From contig JABIRI010000243.1 in assembly GCA_018667915.1 (NCBI GenBank), forward strand, positions 1-34,797: a stretch of DNA of 34,797 nucleotides, written 5' to 3'. Below the pieces are notes generated by a model, which ran no database searches, had not been told where the DNA came from, and worked only from the letters and a program-made list of their open reading frames with translations. This DNA is from Opitutaceae bacterium. Its GTDB lineage: Bacteria > Verrucomicrobiota > Verrucomicrobiia > Opitutales > Opitutaceae. Each line of letters begins with the position of its first letter. The stretch's first letter is position 1. A program made the position numbers and the translations under genes. Positions 16,806 through 24,403 of the stretch are shown one piece after another.

Positions 16806-16821
16806 TATAACGAATGTTATA
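16806..16821 (-). promoter_or_regulatory. Palindromic operator overlapping the probable toxin-antitoxin promoter
   Basis: TATAAC (16806-16811), GAAT, then GTTATA (16816-16821) form an inverted repeat that ends seven bases before the antitoxin ATG. On the minus strand, GTTATA at the start-proximal arm sits 17 bases from TGGACT, a plausible -10/-35 pair. Its transcript would begin almost at the ATG, so it may be leaderless. An AbrB-type antitoxin binding this dyad would block the promoter. Both the promoter and the operator are inferred from position and symmetry. Confidence 0.5.
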
Positions 16822-16976
16822 ACACAAAAGTCCAGAACCGTTTAGCCGGAATATAGAGACTTTATAGCATGATCGAACCATGTGGAGGATCCGCGAATCT
16901 ACAACTGAACGAGAGCGGAAAACTCTCTTGATACCCTCCAGAGGCGGGTAAACTTGATACCTGCTACTTGTCACTT
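16822..16976. other. Intergenic stretch with a 9-bp direct repeat
   Basis: This is the largest non-coding piece of the window, between the toxin-antitoxin promoter and the 3' end of ffh. CTTGATACC occurs at 16927-16935 and again at 16953-16961, a 26-bp period. A weak dyad GAGAG...CTCTC lies just before the first copy (about 16910-16926). I find no convincing gene or RNA here. The repeats may mark an old insertion boundary of the module or a binding site. Confidence 0.35.
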
Positions 16977-16995
16977 CCGCCGCTTTCAGCGGCGG
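16977..16995 (-). terminator. GC-rich hairpin downstream of ffh
   Basis: CCGCCGCT (16977-16984), a three-base loop and AGCGGCGG (16988-16995) form a perfect 8-bp stem eight bases beyond the ffh stop on the minus strand. No T-run follows, so it may be a weak intrinsic terminator or an mRNA-stabilising 3' structure. Confidence 0.5.
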
Positions 16996-17003
16996 CCGGC
17001 GGC

Positions 17004-18410
17004 CTACCATTTGCCCAAACCGGGGGTGCCGCCACCCATGCCGCCGGGCATTCCGCCACCCGGCATCCCCGGCATGCCTCCGCCGGCGCCTTGCATGGCC
17101 TGCATCTTCTTCATCATTTTGCGGCCTTTGGCTCCTTTCATCATCTTCATCATTTTCTGCATCTGCTGGAATTGCTTTAGCAGTTGATTGACTTCGACGA
17201 CTTTGACCCCGGCTCCGTTCGCGATGCGCATGCGACGACTGCCATTTAGGATCATGGGCTTCCGGCGTTCCTGTTTCGTCATGGACTGCAAAATTGCTTC
17301 GTTTCGGGCCATGCCTTTGTCAGCATTTTCGTCGATTTTGACGTTATTCATGCCGGGTAACATCGAGGCCAGACTGGAAACACTGCCCATCTTTTTGACC
17401 TGCTGCATCTGCGCCATGAAGTCCTCGAGATTGAAGTCTCCCTTGGCCAGTTTCTCGGCCATGCGTTCGGCTTCGCCCTGATCAATATTATCCTGGGCTT
17501 TCTCGACCAAGGATACCACATCACCCATGCCGAGAATACGGGAAGCAAGGCGATCAGGATGGAACGGTTCGAAATCTTCAACCTTCTCCCCCAGACCCAC
17601 AAATTTGATGGGGACATTGGTAATGGTCTTGATCGAGAGCGCGGCACCGCCACGGGCGTCGCCATCCATCTTCGTCAGGATCAGTCCGGTGAGGGAAAGG
17701 GCCTCATGGAACGCCTTGGCGACATTGACCGCCTCTTGGCCCAGCGCGCCGTCGGCCACGAGGAAGACTTCATCGGGCTGCACGACGTCGTACAGTTTTT
17801 TGACCTCTTCGATCAGGTCTTCGTCGATCTGCAGCCGGCCGGCGGTATCAAAAATAATAAGATCGGAATTTGCGGATTTGCCCGCAGCCAAACCGGCGCG
17901 GCCGATGGCTGGCACATCTTTCGAGTCTCGGTCCGCGGTGAAGCCGAGTCCATTAGCCTGCGCCAGCACCTCGAGTTGGTCGATCGCCGCCGGACGATAG
18001 ACATCACAGGCGACGACGTGCGGGTTGGCGTATTCCTTCTTCTTGAGGAGGGTGGCCAATTTAGCCGTGGAGGTGGTTTTACCCGAACCATGCAGACCCA
18101 CCATCAAAACCTTGAGTGGTTTCTTCGGATTGAGCTGGGTTTCGCCTTCGCCCAAGAGGGATTCCAGCTCGTCGGAGATGATCTTGATGATCTGCTGGCC
18201 CGGGGTAACCCCCTTGAGCACCTCTTGGCCGACGACTTTTTCCTGGATACGGTCGACGAACTGGCGTGCCACCTTGAAGTGGACGTCAGCCGCGAGCAGG
18301 GCGGTGCGCACCTCCTTGAGGGCATCCGCCATGTTTTCTTCGGAAAGTTTTCCCACGCCACGCAAGTTGCGGAGGGTGGAGGAGAGTTTATCACTGAGTG
18401 ACTCGAACAT
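17004..18410 (-). CDS. ffh: Signal recognition particle protein Ffh
   Basis: The protein has 468 residues from ATG 18410, which gives the family N-terminus [11 protein letters not shown]; an ATG eight codons upstream is possible. It binds SRP RNA and the FtsY receptor to deliver nascent membrane proteins. The N domain is residues 1-95. The GTPase domain has P-loop GLHGSGKTT (105-113), DTAGR (188-192) and [10 protein letters not shown] (246-255). The Met-rich M domain includes [12 protein letters not shown], an RNA-binding motif, and [14 protein letters not shown] for signal sequences. The tail is a Gly/Met/Pro repeat ([16 protein letters not shown]). P-loop residue 107 is His where most Ffh proteins have Gln. 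It is divergent from the Lrp-type gene. Confidence 0.97.
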   Translation of the reverse strand: MFESLSDKLSSTLRNLRGVGKLSEENMADALKEVRTALLAADVHFKVARQFVDRIQEKVVGQEVLKGVTPGQQIIKIISDELESLLGEGETQLNPKKPLKVLMVGLHGSGKTTSTAKLATLLKKKEYANPHVVACDVYRPAAIDQLEVLAQANGLGFTADRDSKDVPAIGRAGLAAGKSANSDLIIFDTAGRLQIDEDLIEEVKKLYDVVQPDEVFLVADGALGQEAVNVAKAFHEALSLTGLILTKMDGDARGGAALSIKTITNVPIKFVGLGEKVEDFEPFHPDRLASRILGMGDVVSLVEKAQDNIDQGEAERMAEKLAKGDFNLEDFMAQMQQVKKMGSVSSLASMLPGMNNVKIDENADKGMARNEAILQSMTKQERRKPMILNGSRRMRIANGAGVKVVEVNQLLKQFQQMQKMMKMMKGAKGRKMMKKMQAMQGAGGGMPGMPGGGMPGGMGGGTPGLGKW

Positions 18411-18458
18411 GCGTAAGGGAGCAGTAGAACGCATTCCGGCGGCGACAGAACAGCTTTT

Positions 18459-18489
18459 TTGAACAACTCAGGGCGGTATCTGGTAAAAT
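18459..18489 (+). promoter_or_regulatory. Possible promoter for the Lrp-aminotransferase operon
   Basis: TTGAAC (18459-18464) and TAAAAT (18484-18489) resemble sigma-70 elements but are 19 bases apart, which is longer than ideal. The site lies 54 bp upstream of the regulator ATG in the 133-bp divergent region shared with ffh. This is a by-eye match. Confidence 0.3.
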
Positions 18490-18543
18490 GGCCGAATATT
18501 TTGATGGATTAGTGGGAGATTCGTCTGAGAGGGTGCTGCTTCT

Positions 18544-19032
18544 ATGAACCCTGTTCTAAAGCTGTTACTCGAAGGCGGACGCCTCACGACTGCGCAAATG
18601 GCGCAAGTCGCGGGTTTGTCGGAAGCCGATGTCGAACAGCACTTGGATCAGCTGAAAAAGGATAAAATCTTCCTCGGCTGGCGTCCCGTGCTCGATCTCT
18701 CTCGTGAGGCGGCGGCAGAAGCGGCGGTGGAAGCGCTCATCGAAGTTCGGATTACGCCGGAGCGGGATGGCGGATTTGATCGCCTGGCCGAGCGCATTAG
18801 CCGTTTCGACGAGGTTCACACCTGCATGCTCGTTTCGGGAGGCTACGACCTCCTCGTGATCGTGCGCGGAAAGTCATTACAGAAAGTAGCCGGATTTGTT
18901 TCCGAAAAACTTTCGACCATCGAAGGGGTGTTATCCACCGCCACACATTTCCTGCTCCGCTACTATAAGGATCAGGGATTCATGTTGGATCGTGAGGATT
19001 CCTCCGAAAGTCGACTTGAGGTCGCTCCCTAA
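18544..19032 (+). CDS. Lrp/AsnC-family transcriptional regulator
   Basis: This 162-residue protein has an N-terminal winged helix-turn-helix at about residues 1-50 (LTTAQMAQVAGLSEADVEQHLDQLKKDKIFLGW) and a C-terminal RAM/ligand-binding domain at about 60-150 (ALIEVRITPE, then VHTCMLVSGGYDLLVIVRG). Such regulators respond to amino acids and form multimers. The gene is 12 nt upstream of an aminotransferase on the same strand. The pair is probably an operon in which the regulator controls amino-acid metabolism, perhaps its own transcript. The HTH is slightly atypical, with a short N-terminus and no extra N-terminal helix. The specific effector is unknown. Confidence 0.88.
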   Translation: MNPVLKLLLEGGRLTTAQMAQVAGLSEADVEQHLDQLKKDKIFLGWRPVLDLSREAAAEAAVEALIEVRITPERDGGFDRLAERISRFDEVHTCMLVSGGYDLLVIVRGKSLQKVAGFVSEKLSTIEGVLSTATHFLLRYYKDQGFMLDREDSSESRLEVAP

Positions 19033-19044
19033 CCCCGGTTCACG

Positions 19045-20226
19045 ATGAAAGCTAATCCTTCCTCATGGGTGGCGAGTCACGTGGCTTCGTTACCTAAAAG
19101 CGGCATTCGCGACTTTTTTGAACTCGTGGCCAAGATGAAAGGCCAGGAGGTCATTTCCCTCGGCGTCGGTGAACCCGACTTCGCTACCCCTTGGCATATT
19201 CGCGAGGCCGCCATCTACAGTCTCGAAAAAGGCCGAACCTATTATACGTCCAATCTTGGTCTCCTCGAACTGCGCCAAGAGATCTCCCGCTACGTGAGCA
19301 AGAACTTCGGCGTGGACTATCCGCCCGACGACCAGGTCATCGTGACGGTGGGCGTTTCGGAAGCTCTGGATCTGGCATTCCGCGCCTTCTTGAATCCGGG
19401 CGACAAGGTGATGTATCATCAACCCTGTTACGTCTCCTACCATCCGAGCATCGAATTGGCCCACGGTGAGGCGATTCCCGTGCCGACTTACGCCAAGGAT
19501 AATTTTGCGCTGACGGCCGAAGCGCTCGAAGCAGCCTGGAAGCCGGGCACCAAGATATTGATGCTCAACCTGCCGTGTAATCCTACGGGAGGAACCTGTT
19601 CACGTGAACAATTGGCCCAGATCGCCGACTTCGCGCGGGAAAAGGACCTGTTGGTTTTGAGCGACGAGATTTACTCCGAACTGACCTTCGACGGTGAACA
19701 CACCAGCATCGCCACGTTCCCGGGCATGGCGGATCGCACGATCTTCCTGCATGGATTTTCCAAGGCCTTCGCGATGACCGGATGGCGGATCGGCTATGCT
19801 TGCGGCCCGGCGGAACTCATCGACGCCATGATGAAAGTGCATCAGTATTCCATGATGTGCGCTTCCATTATTGCTCAGGATGCCGCCGTGGAAGCACTGC
19901 GGAACGGCGATGACGCCGTCGCCCACATGCGTGAGCAATACCATCGCCGGCGGGATCTGGTGGTCCGACGCTTCAACGAAATGGGGCTCACCTGTCATTC
20001 GCCCCGCGGCTCATTTTACGCCTTTCCGAGCGTGAAGGGCATCGGCATGACTGAAGGCGATTTTGCGGTCGGTTTGCTGGATGCCGAAAAAGTAGCCGTG
20101 GTGCCCGGCACCGCATTTGGCCCCGGTGGCCAAGGCCATTTCCGCGCCTGTTTTGCGACCGGCTACGACGATTTGATCACGGCCTGTGATCGCATGGAGC
20201 GGTTTATCGCTCAGAAAAATTCCTAA
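19045..20226 (+). CDS. Class I/II PLP-dependent aminotransferase (aspartate/PatA-like)
   Basis: This 393-residue fold-type I aminotransferase has the PLP Schiff-base lysine K240 in FSKAFAMTGWRIGYACGP. It also has the VSEALDLAFRAFLNPGDKVM cofactor-phosphate region, NLPCNPTGGTC (substrate-carboxylate and PLP ring Asn), SDEIYSELTFDG, and a C-terminal FRACFATGYDDL containing the carboxylate-binding Arg. Close families are aspartate aminotransferases of the Ib type and PatA (N-acetyl-LL-diaminopimelate or aromatic aminotransferase). The exact substrate cannot be settled here. The preceding Lrp/AsnC gene (12-nt gap) suggests amino-acid-responsive regulation. The stop is two bases before der. Confidence 0.9.
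   Translation: MKANPSSWVASHVASLPKSGIRDFFELVAKMKGQEVISLGVGEPDFATPWHIREAAIYSLEKGRTYYTSNLGLLELRQEISRYVSKNFGVDYPPDDQVIVTVGVSEALDLAFRAFLNPGDKVMYHQPCYVSYHPSIELAHGEAIPVPTYAKDNFALTAEALEAAWKPGTKILMLNLPCNPTGGTCSREQLAQIADFAREKDLLVLSDEIYSELTFDGEHTSIATFPGMADRTIFLHGFSKAFAMTGWRIGYACGPAELIDAMMKVHQYSMMCASIIAQDAAVEALRNGDDAVAHMREQYHRRRDLVVRRFNEMGLTCHSPRGSFYAFPSVKGIGMTEGDFAVGLLDAEKVAVVPGTAFGPGGQGHFRACFATGYDDLITACDRMERFIAQKNS
19597..19610. repeat. 14-bp perfect palindrome resembling a degenerate parS
   Basis: TGTTCACGTGAACA is perfectly self-complementary and lies inside the aminotransferase gene, 3.7 kb upstream of parB. It shares the central TTCACGTGAA with the bacterial parS consensus TGTTTCACGTGAAACA but is two bases shorter, so the outer three positions on each side are out of register. 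It is more likely a chance palindrome than a functional parS. Confidence 0.25.
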
Positions 20227-20228
20227 TT

Positions 20229-21713
20229 ATGCCTCGAGCTGTTGCAGTTGTCGGTCGTCCCAATGTGGGCAAGAGCCGTCTTTTTAACCGATTGGTCAAA
20301 AAGCGGGTTTCGATCGTGCACGATCAACCCGGTATCACCCGCGATGTCGTTTCGGCCGAAGTAGATGAGGGAGACTACACGCTGCTCGACACCGGAGGTC
20401 TTGGTTTGGTCGGAGGGGAGAGCACCGCCGAGCTTACCGCCGCCTCGGAGAAGCAAGTGGAGTTCGCCATTGCCGCCGCCGATCTGATCCTGTTCGTGCT
20501 CGACGGCATTGACGGTATTAATGCGCTGGATACACGGATTGCGCAAATGCTACGCCGATCGAAAAAAGACGTATTGCTCACGATCAACAAGGCGGACTTT
20601 GACGATGATAAGGTGGATTTCGCGGAGGTTTACCGACTGGGACTAGGGGAGCCGGTTCGAGTTTCAGCCGAACATGGCCGGGGCGAAGGTGAGCTCCGGG
20701 AAGAAATCATGAAACGTCTGGGCCCCGCGCCGATCGTCGAGGAAGACGAAGATGGGAAAACAGCCGAAGATCCGCTGTGCGTCTGTTTCATCGGTCGACC
20801 AAACGTAGGAAAATCTTCGCTCGGCAATCGGCTGCTCAAGAACGATCGCCTGATTGTGAGTGCGACGCCCGGCACGACCCGCGATGCGGTGGAATTGGCG
20901 TTTCGCTTTAAAACACGCCACGGCAAACGAGTAAATTTCAAGTTGATTGATACGGCGGGAATCAAAGCGCAGACGAAACTCGCTTCACCCGTGGAGTATT
21001 TTTCCCGGCTTCGGTCCATCGATGCGATCCCGCGAGCGGACATTATCTTCATGGTCGTCGACGCGCATGACGGTGTAACCACGCAGGACAAGGCGATCGC
21101 GGGCGAAGCCGTGAAAGAGCACAAGCCCATCATCGTCTTGGTGAACAAGTGGGACCTCGTGCTGAAAGCCTTCGAAGACGGGGATCCCGAAACCGAGATT
21201 TATAAGAATGAACGGGACTATCGGGCAAAGTATGAACGGGCGTTGTTCGAGCGGTTGTTTTTTACCGCGGGTTCGCCGGTTATTTTCGTTTCGGCCACAC
21301 GCAATTTTGAAATCGATCGCATGCTGAATGCGGCCGACAAAATCAATCGGTTGCTGGACCATAAACTCCCGACCGCGCGGTTGAATGCGTTACTTACCCG
21401 ACTGACCCAACAGACACCGCCTCCCATCATCGGAAACCGTCGATTCAAGATTTTCTACGCCACCCAGACCGGAAATCGACCTTTTCGGATTCGTATCTTC
21501 TGCAATCGCGAAGAGAAATTACCGGAAAACTACCGGAGGTTCTTGGAGAGTAATATCGTGAAGGAATTTGGCATCGAAGGTTGCCCCGTGAAATTCCAAC
21601 TGGTGGGTAAGGAGAAGCACAAGGATCGGGGCAGAGGGGCTCCTTTACGGTCGAAAAAACCGGTTCGGGAAGACGACTCGGACGAACCCAATTTCGAAAC
21701 GTTGGAGGACTAA
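20229..21713 (+). CDS. der: Ribosome-assembly GTPase Der (EngA)
   Basis: This 494-residue protein has two tandem Era-like GTPase domains, the hallmark of Der, which matures the 50S subunit. Domain 1 has GRPNVGKS (9-16), DTGG and NKAD. Domain 2 has GRPNVGKS (189-196), DTAGIKAQTK and NKWD. The C-terminal KH-like domain follows (about 385-465) with TPPPIIGNRRFKIFYATQ and a GCPVKFQLVGKEKH segment, then a charged tail. ATG is used. It starts two bases after the aminotransferase stop and is followed four bases later by fmt, so it is probably in a long co-transcribed run. Identification is secure. Confidence 0.97.
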   Translation: MPRAVAVVGRPNVGKSRLFNRLVKKRVSIVHDQPGITRDVVSAEVDEGDYTLLDTGGLGLVGGESTAELTAASEKQVEFAIAAADLILFVLDGIDGINALDTRIAQMLRRSKKDVLLTINKADFDDDKVDFAEVYRLGLGEPVRVSAEHGRGEGELREEIMKRLGPAPIVEEDEDGKTAEDPLCVCFIGRPNVGKSSLGNRLLKNDRLIVSATPGTTRDAVELAFRFKTRHGKRVNFKLIDTAGIKAQTKLASPVEYFSRLRSIDAIPRADIIFMVVDAHDGVTTQDKAIAGEAVKEHKPIIVLVNKWDLVLKAFEDGDPETEIYKNERDYRAKYERALFERLFFTAGSPVIFVSATRNFEIDRMLNAADKINRLLDHKLPTARLNALLTRLTQQTPPPIIGNRRFKIFYATQTGNRPFRIRIFCNREEKLPENYRRFLESNIVKEFGIEGCPVKFQLVGKEKHKDRGRGAPLRSKKPVREDDSDEPNFETLED

Positions 21714-21717
21714 ACGT

Positions 21718-22686
21718 ATGCGGTTGGTTTTCATGGGGTCAGATCCGATCGCATTGCCGCTCTTGGAATGGTTGATCGGCGACGAGGGCCGGAAGCAGAT
21801 CGAGTTGGTGAGTATCTATACTCAACCGGATCGCGCCGTCGGACGTGGCCAACGGGTCGTGCCCAACGCGATAAAAACGTGGACAATCGCCCATGGAATT
21901 GACCTGCACCAACCCGCCAAACTCACCGCAGACGTGCAGGAAGCGCTCGCCGGAATGAATCCCGACATTTCGCTCGTGATGGCATACGGGCATATCTTGC
22001 GAGACGCGTTTATCGAAACTCCGCGGTTTGGGACGCTCAATCTGCACGCTTCGATTTTGCCAAAATATCGCGGAGCCTCGCCAATCCAAAGCGCGATTCT
22101 GAGCGGTGATTCTAAAACTGGGATTTCCCTCATGCGGATTGTGCGCGAATTGGATGCGGGGCCGGTCGCGGATGTCGAAGAGGTCTCGATTGAGAAATGG
22201 GACACGGCTTTGGAGATCGAAACGAAACTTGCAGGTGCCTGCGTGCCCTTGGTGGCCCGCAATCTCAGTGCGCTTGCGGAGGGCACATTGAAATTCGTGG
22301 AGCAGTCCCATGCGGATGCGACTTTTTGCCGGAAACTGACCAAATCGGACGGAGCATTGGATTTCACCGACTCAGCGGAGGTGCTAGCAGCCCGGATCAA
22401 TGGACTGCATCCGTGGCCTGGGTGCCGGATAAATATTGCTGAGCAATCGGTGAGAATCGCGCTCGCCGAGAGCGGGACGGGCGAAGGTGAACCCGGAGTC
22501 GTGATCGGGCAGGATGAAGCCGCTCTGATTGTTGGCACCGGCAACGGATTTCTGCGACTGTTGCAGTTGCAGCGCCCAGGAGGACGTATGTTACCCGCAG
22601 CCGAATTCTTGCGCGGGTTTCCCGTAGCCACTGGCACAAAACTGCCCGCGTCAGATATGCCGGTTCTGATAAAGTCGTCAAACTAG
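21718..22686 (+). CDS. fmt: Methionyl-tRNA formyltransferase
   Basis: This 322-residue protein formylates initiator Met-tRNA using 10-formyl-tetrahydrofolate. The formyltransferase domain starts with MRLVFMGSDPIALPLL and carries the catalytic set N108, H110 (NLHASILPKYRGASPIQ) and D146 (ELDAGPVA). The C-terminal beta-barrel tRNA-binding domain begins around residue 205 (KLTKSDGALDF, then ARINGLHPWPGC). Length and domain order match E. coli Fmt (315). It is in the same direction as der with a four-base gap. The usual partner def (peptide deformylase) is not in the window. Confidence 0.96.
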   Translation: MRLVFMGSDPIALPLLEWLIGDEGRKQIELVSIYTQPDRAVGRGQRVVPNAIKTWTIAHGIDLHQPAKLTADVQEALAGMNPDISLVMAYGHILRDAFIETPRFGTLNLHASILPKYRGASPIQSAILSGDSKTGISLMRIVRELDAGPVADVEEVSIEKWDTALEIETKLAGACVPLVARNLSALAEGTLKFVEQSHADATFCRKLTKSDGALDFTDSAEVLAARINGLHPWPGCRINIAEQSVRIALAESGTGEGEPGVVIGQDEAALIVGTGNGFLRLLQLQRPGGRMLPAAEFLRGFPVATGTKLPASDMPVLIKSSN

Positions 22687-22744
22687 CCACTTCAGAGCAC
22701 AAGCCCCTTGTTTTCCCCGGAGCTTTTTCCCAACGTTAAGGGCG

Positions 22745-23320
22745 ATGAAGTATTTTGGAAGCATGGCGCTGCTTGCGCTTACAATCGGGTCCTTTGGCCA
22801 GGCTCAAACGACCCAAACGAATTTGGGCGCCCAGGTAGCGGGAATGCGGGAGGATGTGCGAATCTTGGTTCAACGGGTAGGGGCGCTAAATCTTCGGGTC
22901 GAACAACTCGAGCGGGAGAACGCCGCATTGCTGCGTTCGACCGACGGTCTAGACCGCACCTATGCTACCGTAGCGAATCTCAACGACGCCGTCGCGGACT
23001 TAAGGCAGGCGATTACATCCGGAGATGGCGCGACGCAAAGTAAAGCCGCCAAGGCCATCCAAGAACTCGCTCGCGACACCAATGCTTCGATTGCTGCCAT
23101 AGCCAAAGGCGTCTCCGCGGCGCGCGCGGTCACGACCCCTACGTTCAACGACGATTTTGAGAAAACGGGCATCACTTACACGATCACGAAAGGCGACACG
23201 CTCTCGAGTATCGCCTCACGCCACGGCTCATCGGTTAAGGCCATCATCAATGCCAACAAGATCGTAGACCCCACCAAAATTCAAGTGGGCCAAACTCTCT
23301 TCATTCCGGGAGGTCAGTAA
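22745..23320 (+). CDS. Exported coiled-coil protein with C-terminal LysM domain
   Basis: The protein has 191 residues. A signal peptide covers about residues 1-21 (MKYFGSMALLALTIGSFGQA), so it is probably periplasmic. Residues 28-66 form a heptad-like coiled coil (REDVRILVQRVGALNLRVEQ, then LERENAALL). More helix and an Ala-rich linker follow. A single LysM domain (144-188: YTITKGDTLSSIASRHGSSV, then NKI and VGQTLFIPGG) should bind peptidoglycan glycan chains. Coiled coil plus LysM suggests an oligomeric cell-wall-attached protein. The stop is two bases before the parB ATG, and the parB ribosome binding site lies inside this gene, so the two are translationally linked. Confidence 0.85.
   Translation: MKYFGSMALLALTIGSFGQAQTTQTNLGAQVAGMREDVRILVQRVGALNLRVEQLERENAALLRSTDGLDRTYATVANLNDAVADLRQAITSGDGATQSKAAKAIQELARDTNASIAAIAKGVSAARAVTTPTFNDDFEKTGITYTITKGDTLSSIASRHGSSVKAIINANKIVDPTKIQVGQTLFIPGGQ
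23308..23314 (+). promoter_or_regulatory. Strong ribosome binding site for parB
   Basis: GGGAGGT at 23308-23314 lies eight bases before the parB ATG at 23323 and within the last codons of the LysM gene. It is one of the few clear Shine-Dalgarno sequences in this window. It fixes the parB start. Confidence 0.65.
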
Positions 23321-23322
23321 AC

Positions 23323-24291
23323 ATGGCCGCTTCAAAATCACGTCTCGGTCGCGGACTCGGCGGCCTTATCGCCGCGGCTTCACCCAAGTCTAAATCTCCC
23401 ACTGCCTCAGCTGCGGCCAAGAAGGTGGGCCAGCTGCCCAGCGGAGCGGGAAAGATAGCCAAGGCCGCGAGTAAATCGCCTGCCCCCGCCCATCCAGCCG
23501 CAGGATTTGAAGAGATCGCGGTGGGCAAGGTTGAACCCAGCCCCTATCAGGCACGACGTGAAATCGAGCCAGCCCAGCTCGAAGAGCTCGCCGAAAGCAT
23601 CAAGGCCGAGGGTCTGTTGCAACCGATCGTGGTTCGACGCGTCATCAAAGGGTTTGAGCTCATTGCCGGTGAACGTCGATGGCGGGCATTTCAAACCCTG
23701 AAGCTGAAGACGATTCCCGCACGAGTCGTAGATGCAAGCAATGCTTCCGCCGCCGCGCTGGGCTTAATTGAAAATTTGCAACGGGAAGGCCTGAACGCGA
23801 TCGAAGAGGCGTATGGTTTCGCCAGTTTGATTCGCGATTTTGACCTCACGCAAGAGCAAGCCGCTGATCGTGTCGGCAAGAGTCGCGCCTCGGTGGCCAA
23901 TACTTTGAGACTCTTGTCCCTTGACGGAGAGTTGCAGGCCTACGTTTCCAAAGGAATTCTCAGTGTCGGCAATGCTAAGGTGCTCTTGGGCATCGAATCG
24001 CCCGAAGAACGCGCCGTGCTCGCGCGCCGGGTCATTGAAGACGGGTTGAGTGTTCGAGGAACCGAAAAGTTGGTCCAAGCCAAGAAGGCGGGAGGCTCAG
24101 GAAAAAAATCATCCAAGAGTCGCCACACCCCGGCAGGCGCAGCGATCGCTGGGATCGAAAAAAAGCTCACCACTCGACTGGGGGCACGTGTCTCGCTCAA
24201 GCATGCCGGCAAGAAAGGGCAGATCGTCATTCCCTACGCCAGCAACGAAGATCTGCAGCGCATTCTGGAAGTCCTCGGCGTCGAAGCGTAA
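23323..24291 (+). CDS. parB: Chromosome-partitioning protein ParB
   Basis: This 322-residue ParB CTPase clamp spreads from parS sites. The N-terminus has RLGRGLGGLIA, a typical ParA-stimulating peptide, then a long Ala/Lys/Ser linker to about residue 60. The ParB/Srx domain follows with PYQARREI, EGLLQPIVVRR, the CTP-binding GERRWRA (116-122) and ENLQRE (150-155; E150 and N151 region). The helix-turn-helix (about 176-197, LTQEQAADRVGKSRASVANT) recognises parS. A second Lys-rich linker leads to the C-terminal dimerisation domain. parA is not adjacent in this window; instead the upstream partner is a LysM gene. No canonical parS was found here. Confidence 0.95.
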   Translation: MAASKSRLGRGLGGLIAAASPKSKSPTASAAAKKVGQLPSGAGKIAKAASKSPAPAHPAAGFEEIAVGKVEPSPYQARREIEPAQLEELAESIKAEGLLQPIVVRRVIKGFELIAGERRWRAFQTLKLKTIPARVVDASNASAAALGLIENLQREGLNAIEEAYGFASLIRDFDLTQEQAADRVGKSRASVANTLRLLSLDGELQAYVSKGILSVGNAKVLLGIESPEERAVLARRVIEDGLSVRGTEKLVQAKKAGGSGKKSSKSRHTPAGAAIAGIEKKLTTRLGARVSLKHAGKKGQIVIPYASNEDLQRILEVLGVEA

Positions 24292-24307
24292 CCGTCCCGC
24301 GAGGGTG

Positions 24308-24383
24308 CTGTCGGGCGGTAAAGCCCGACCCACGTCTAGGGTGACGGAATCGTTAGGGTGGGTCGGACTTTTACGCCCGACAG
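24308..24383. repeat. REP-like pair of hairpins in inverted orientation
   Basis: Two 26-base arms, 24308-24333 and 24358-24383, are inverted copies matching at 23 of 26 positions, separated by 24 bases. Each arm is itself a small hairpin. The left arm has GTCGGGC, six bases, GCCCGAC; the right arm has the same stem with one mismatch. The element occupies the gap between the convergent parB and sulfatase stops. This nested structure is typical of REP/BIME-type repeats mobilised by RAYT transposases, and could also serve as a bidirectional terminator. No second copy is present in the window. Confidence 0.75.
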
Positions 24384-24403
24384 ATTGCGGTTCTCCCGGA
24401 TGA

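Noticed and set aside
16774-17010. A 78-codon minus-strand frame covering the gap upstream of the antitoxin
   Set aside because: It overlaps the antitoxin start, its promoter palindrome and the ffh terminator hairpin, and has no recognisable features.
17559-18401. A 280-codon plus-strand open frame opposite ffh
   Set aside because: ffh is certain on the other strand. The product shows no domain, and its composition is the reverse complement of the GTPase motifs.
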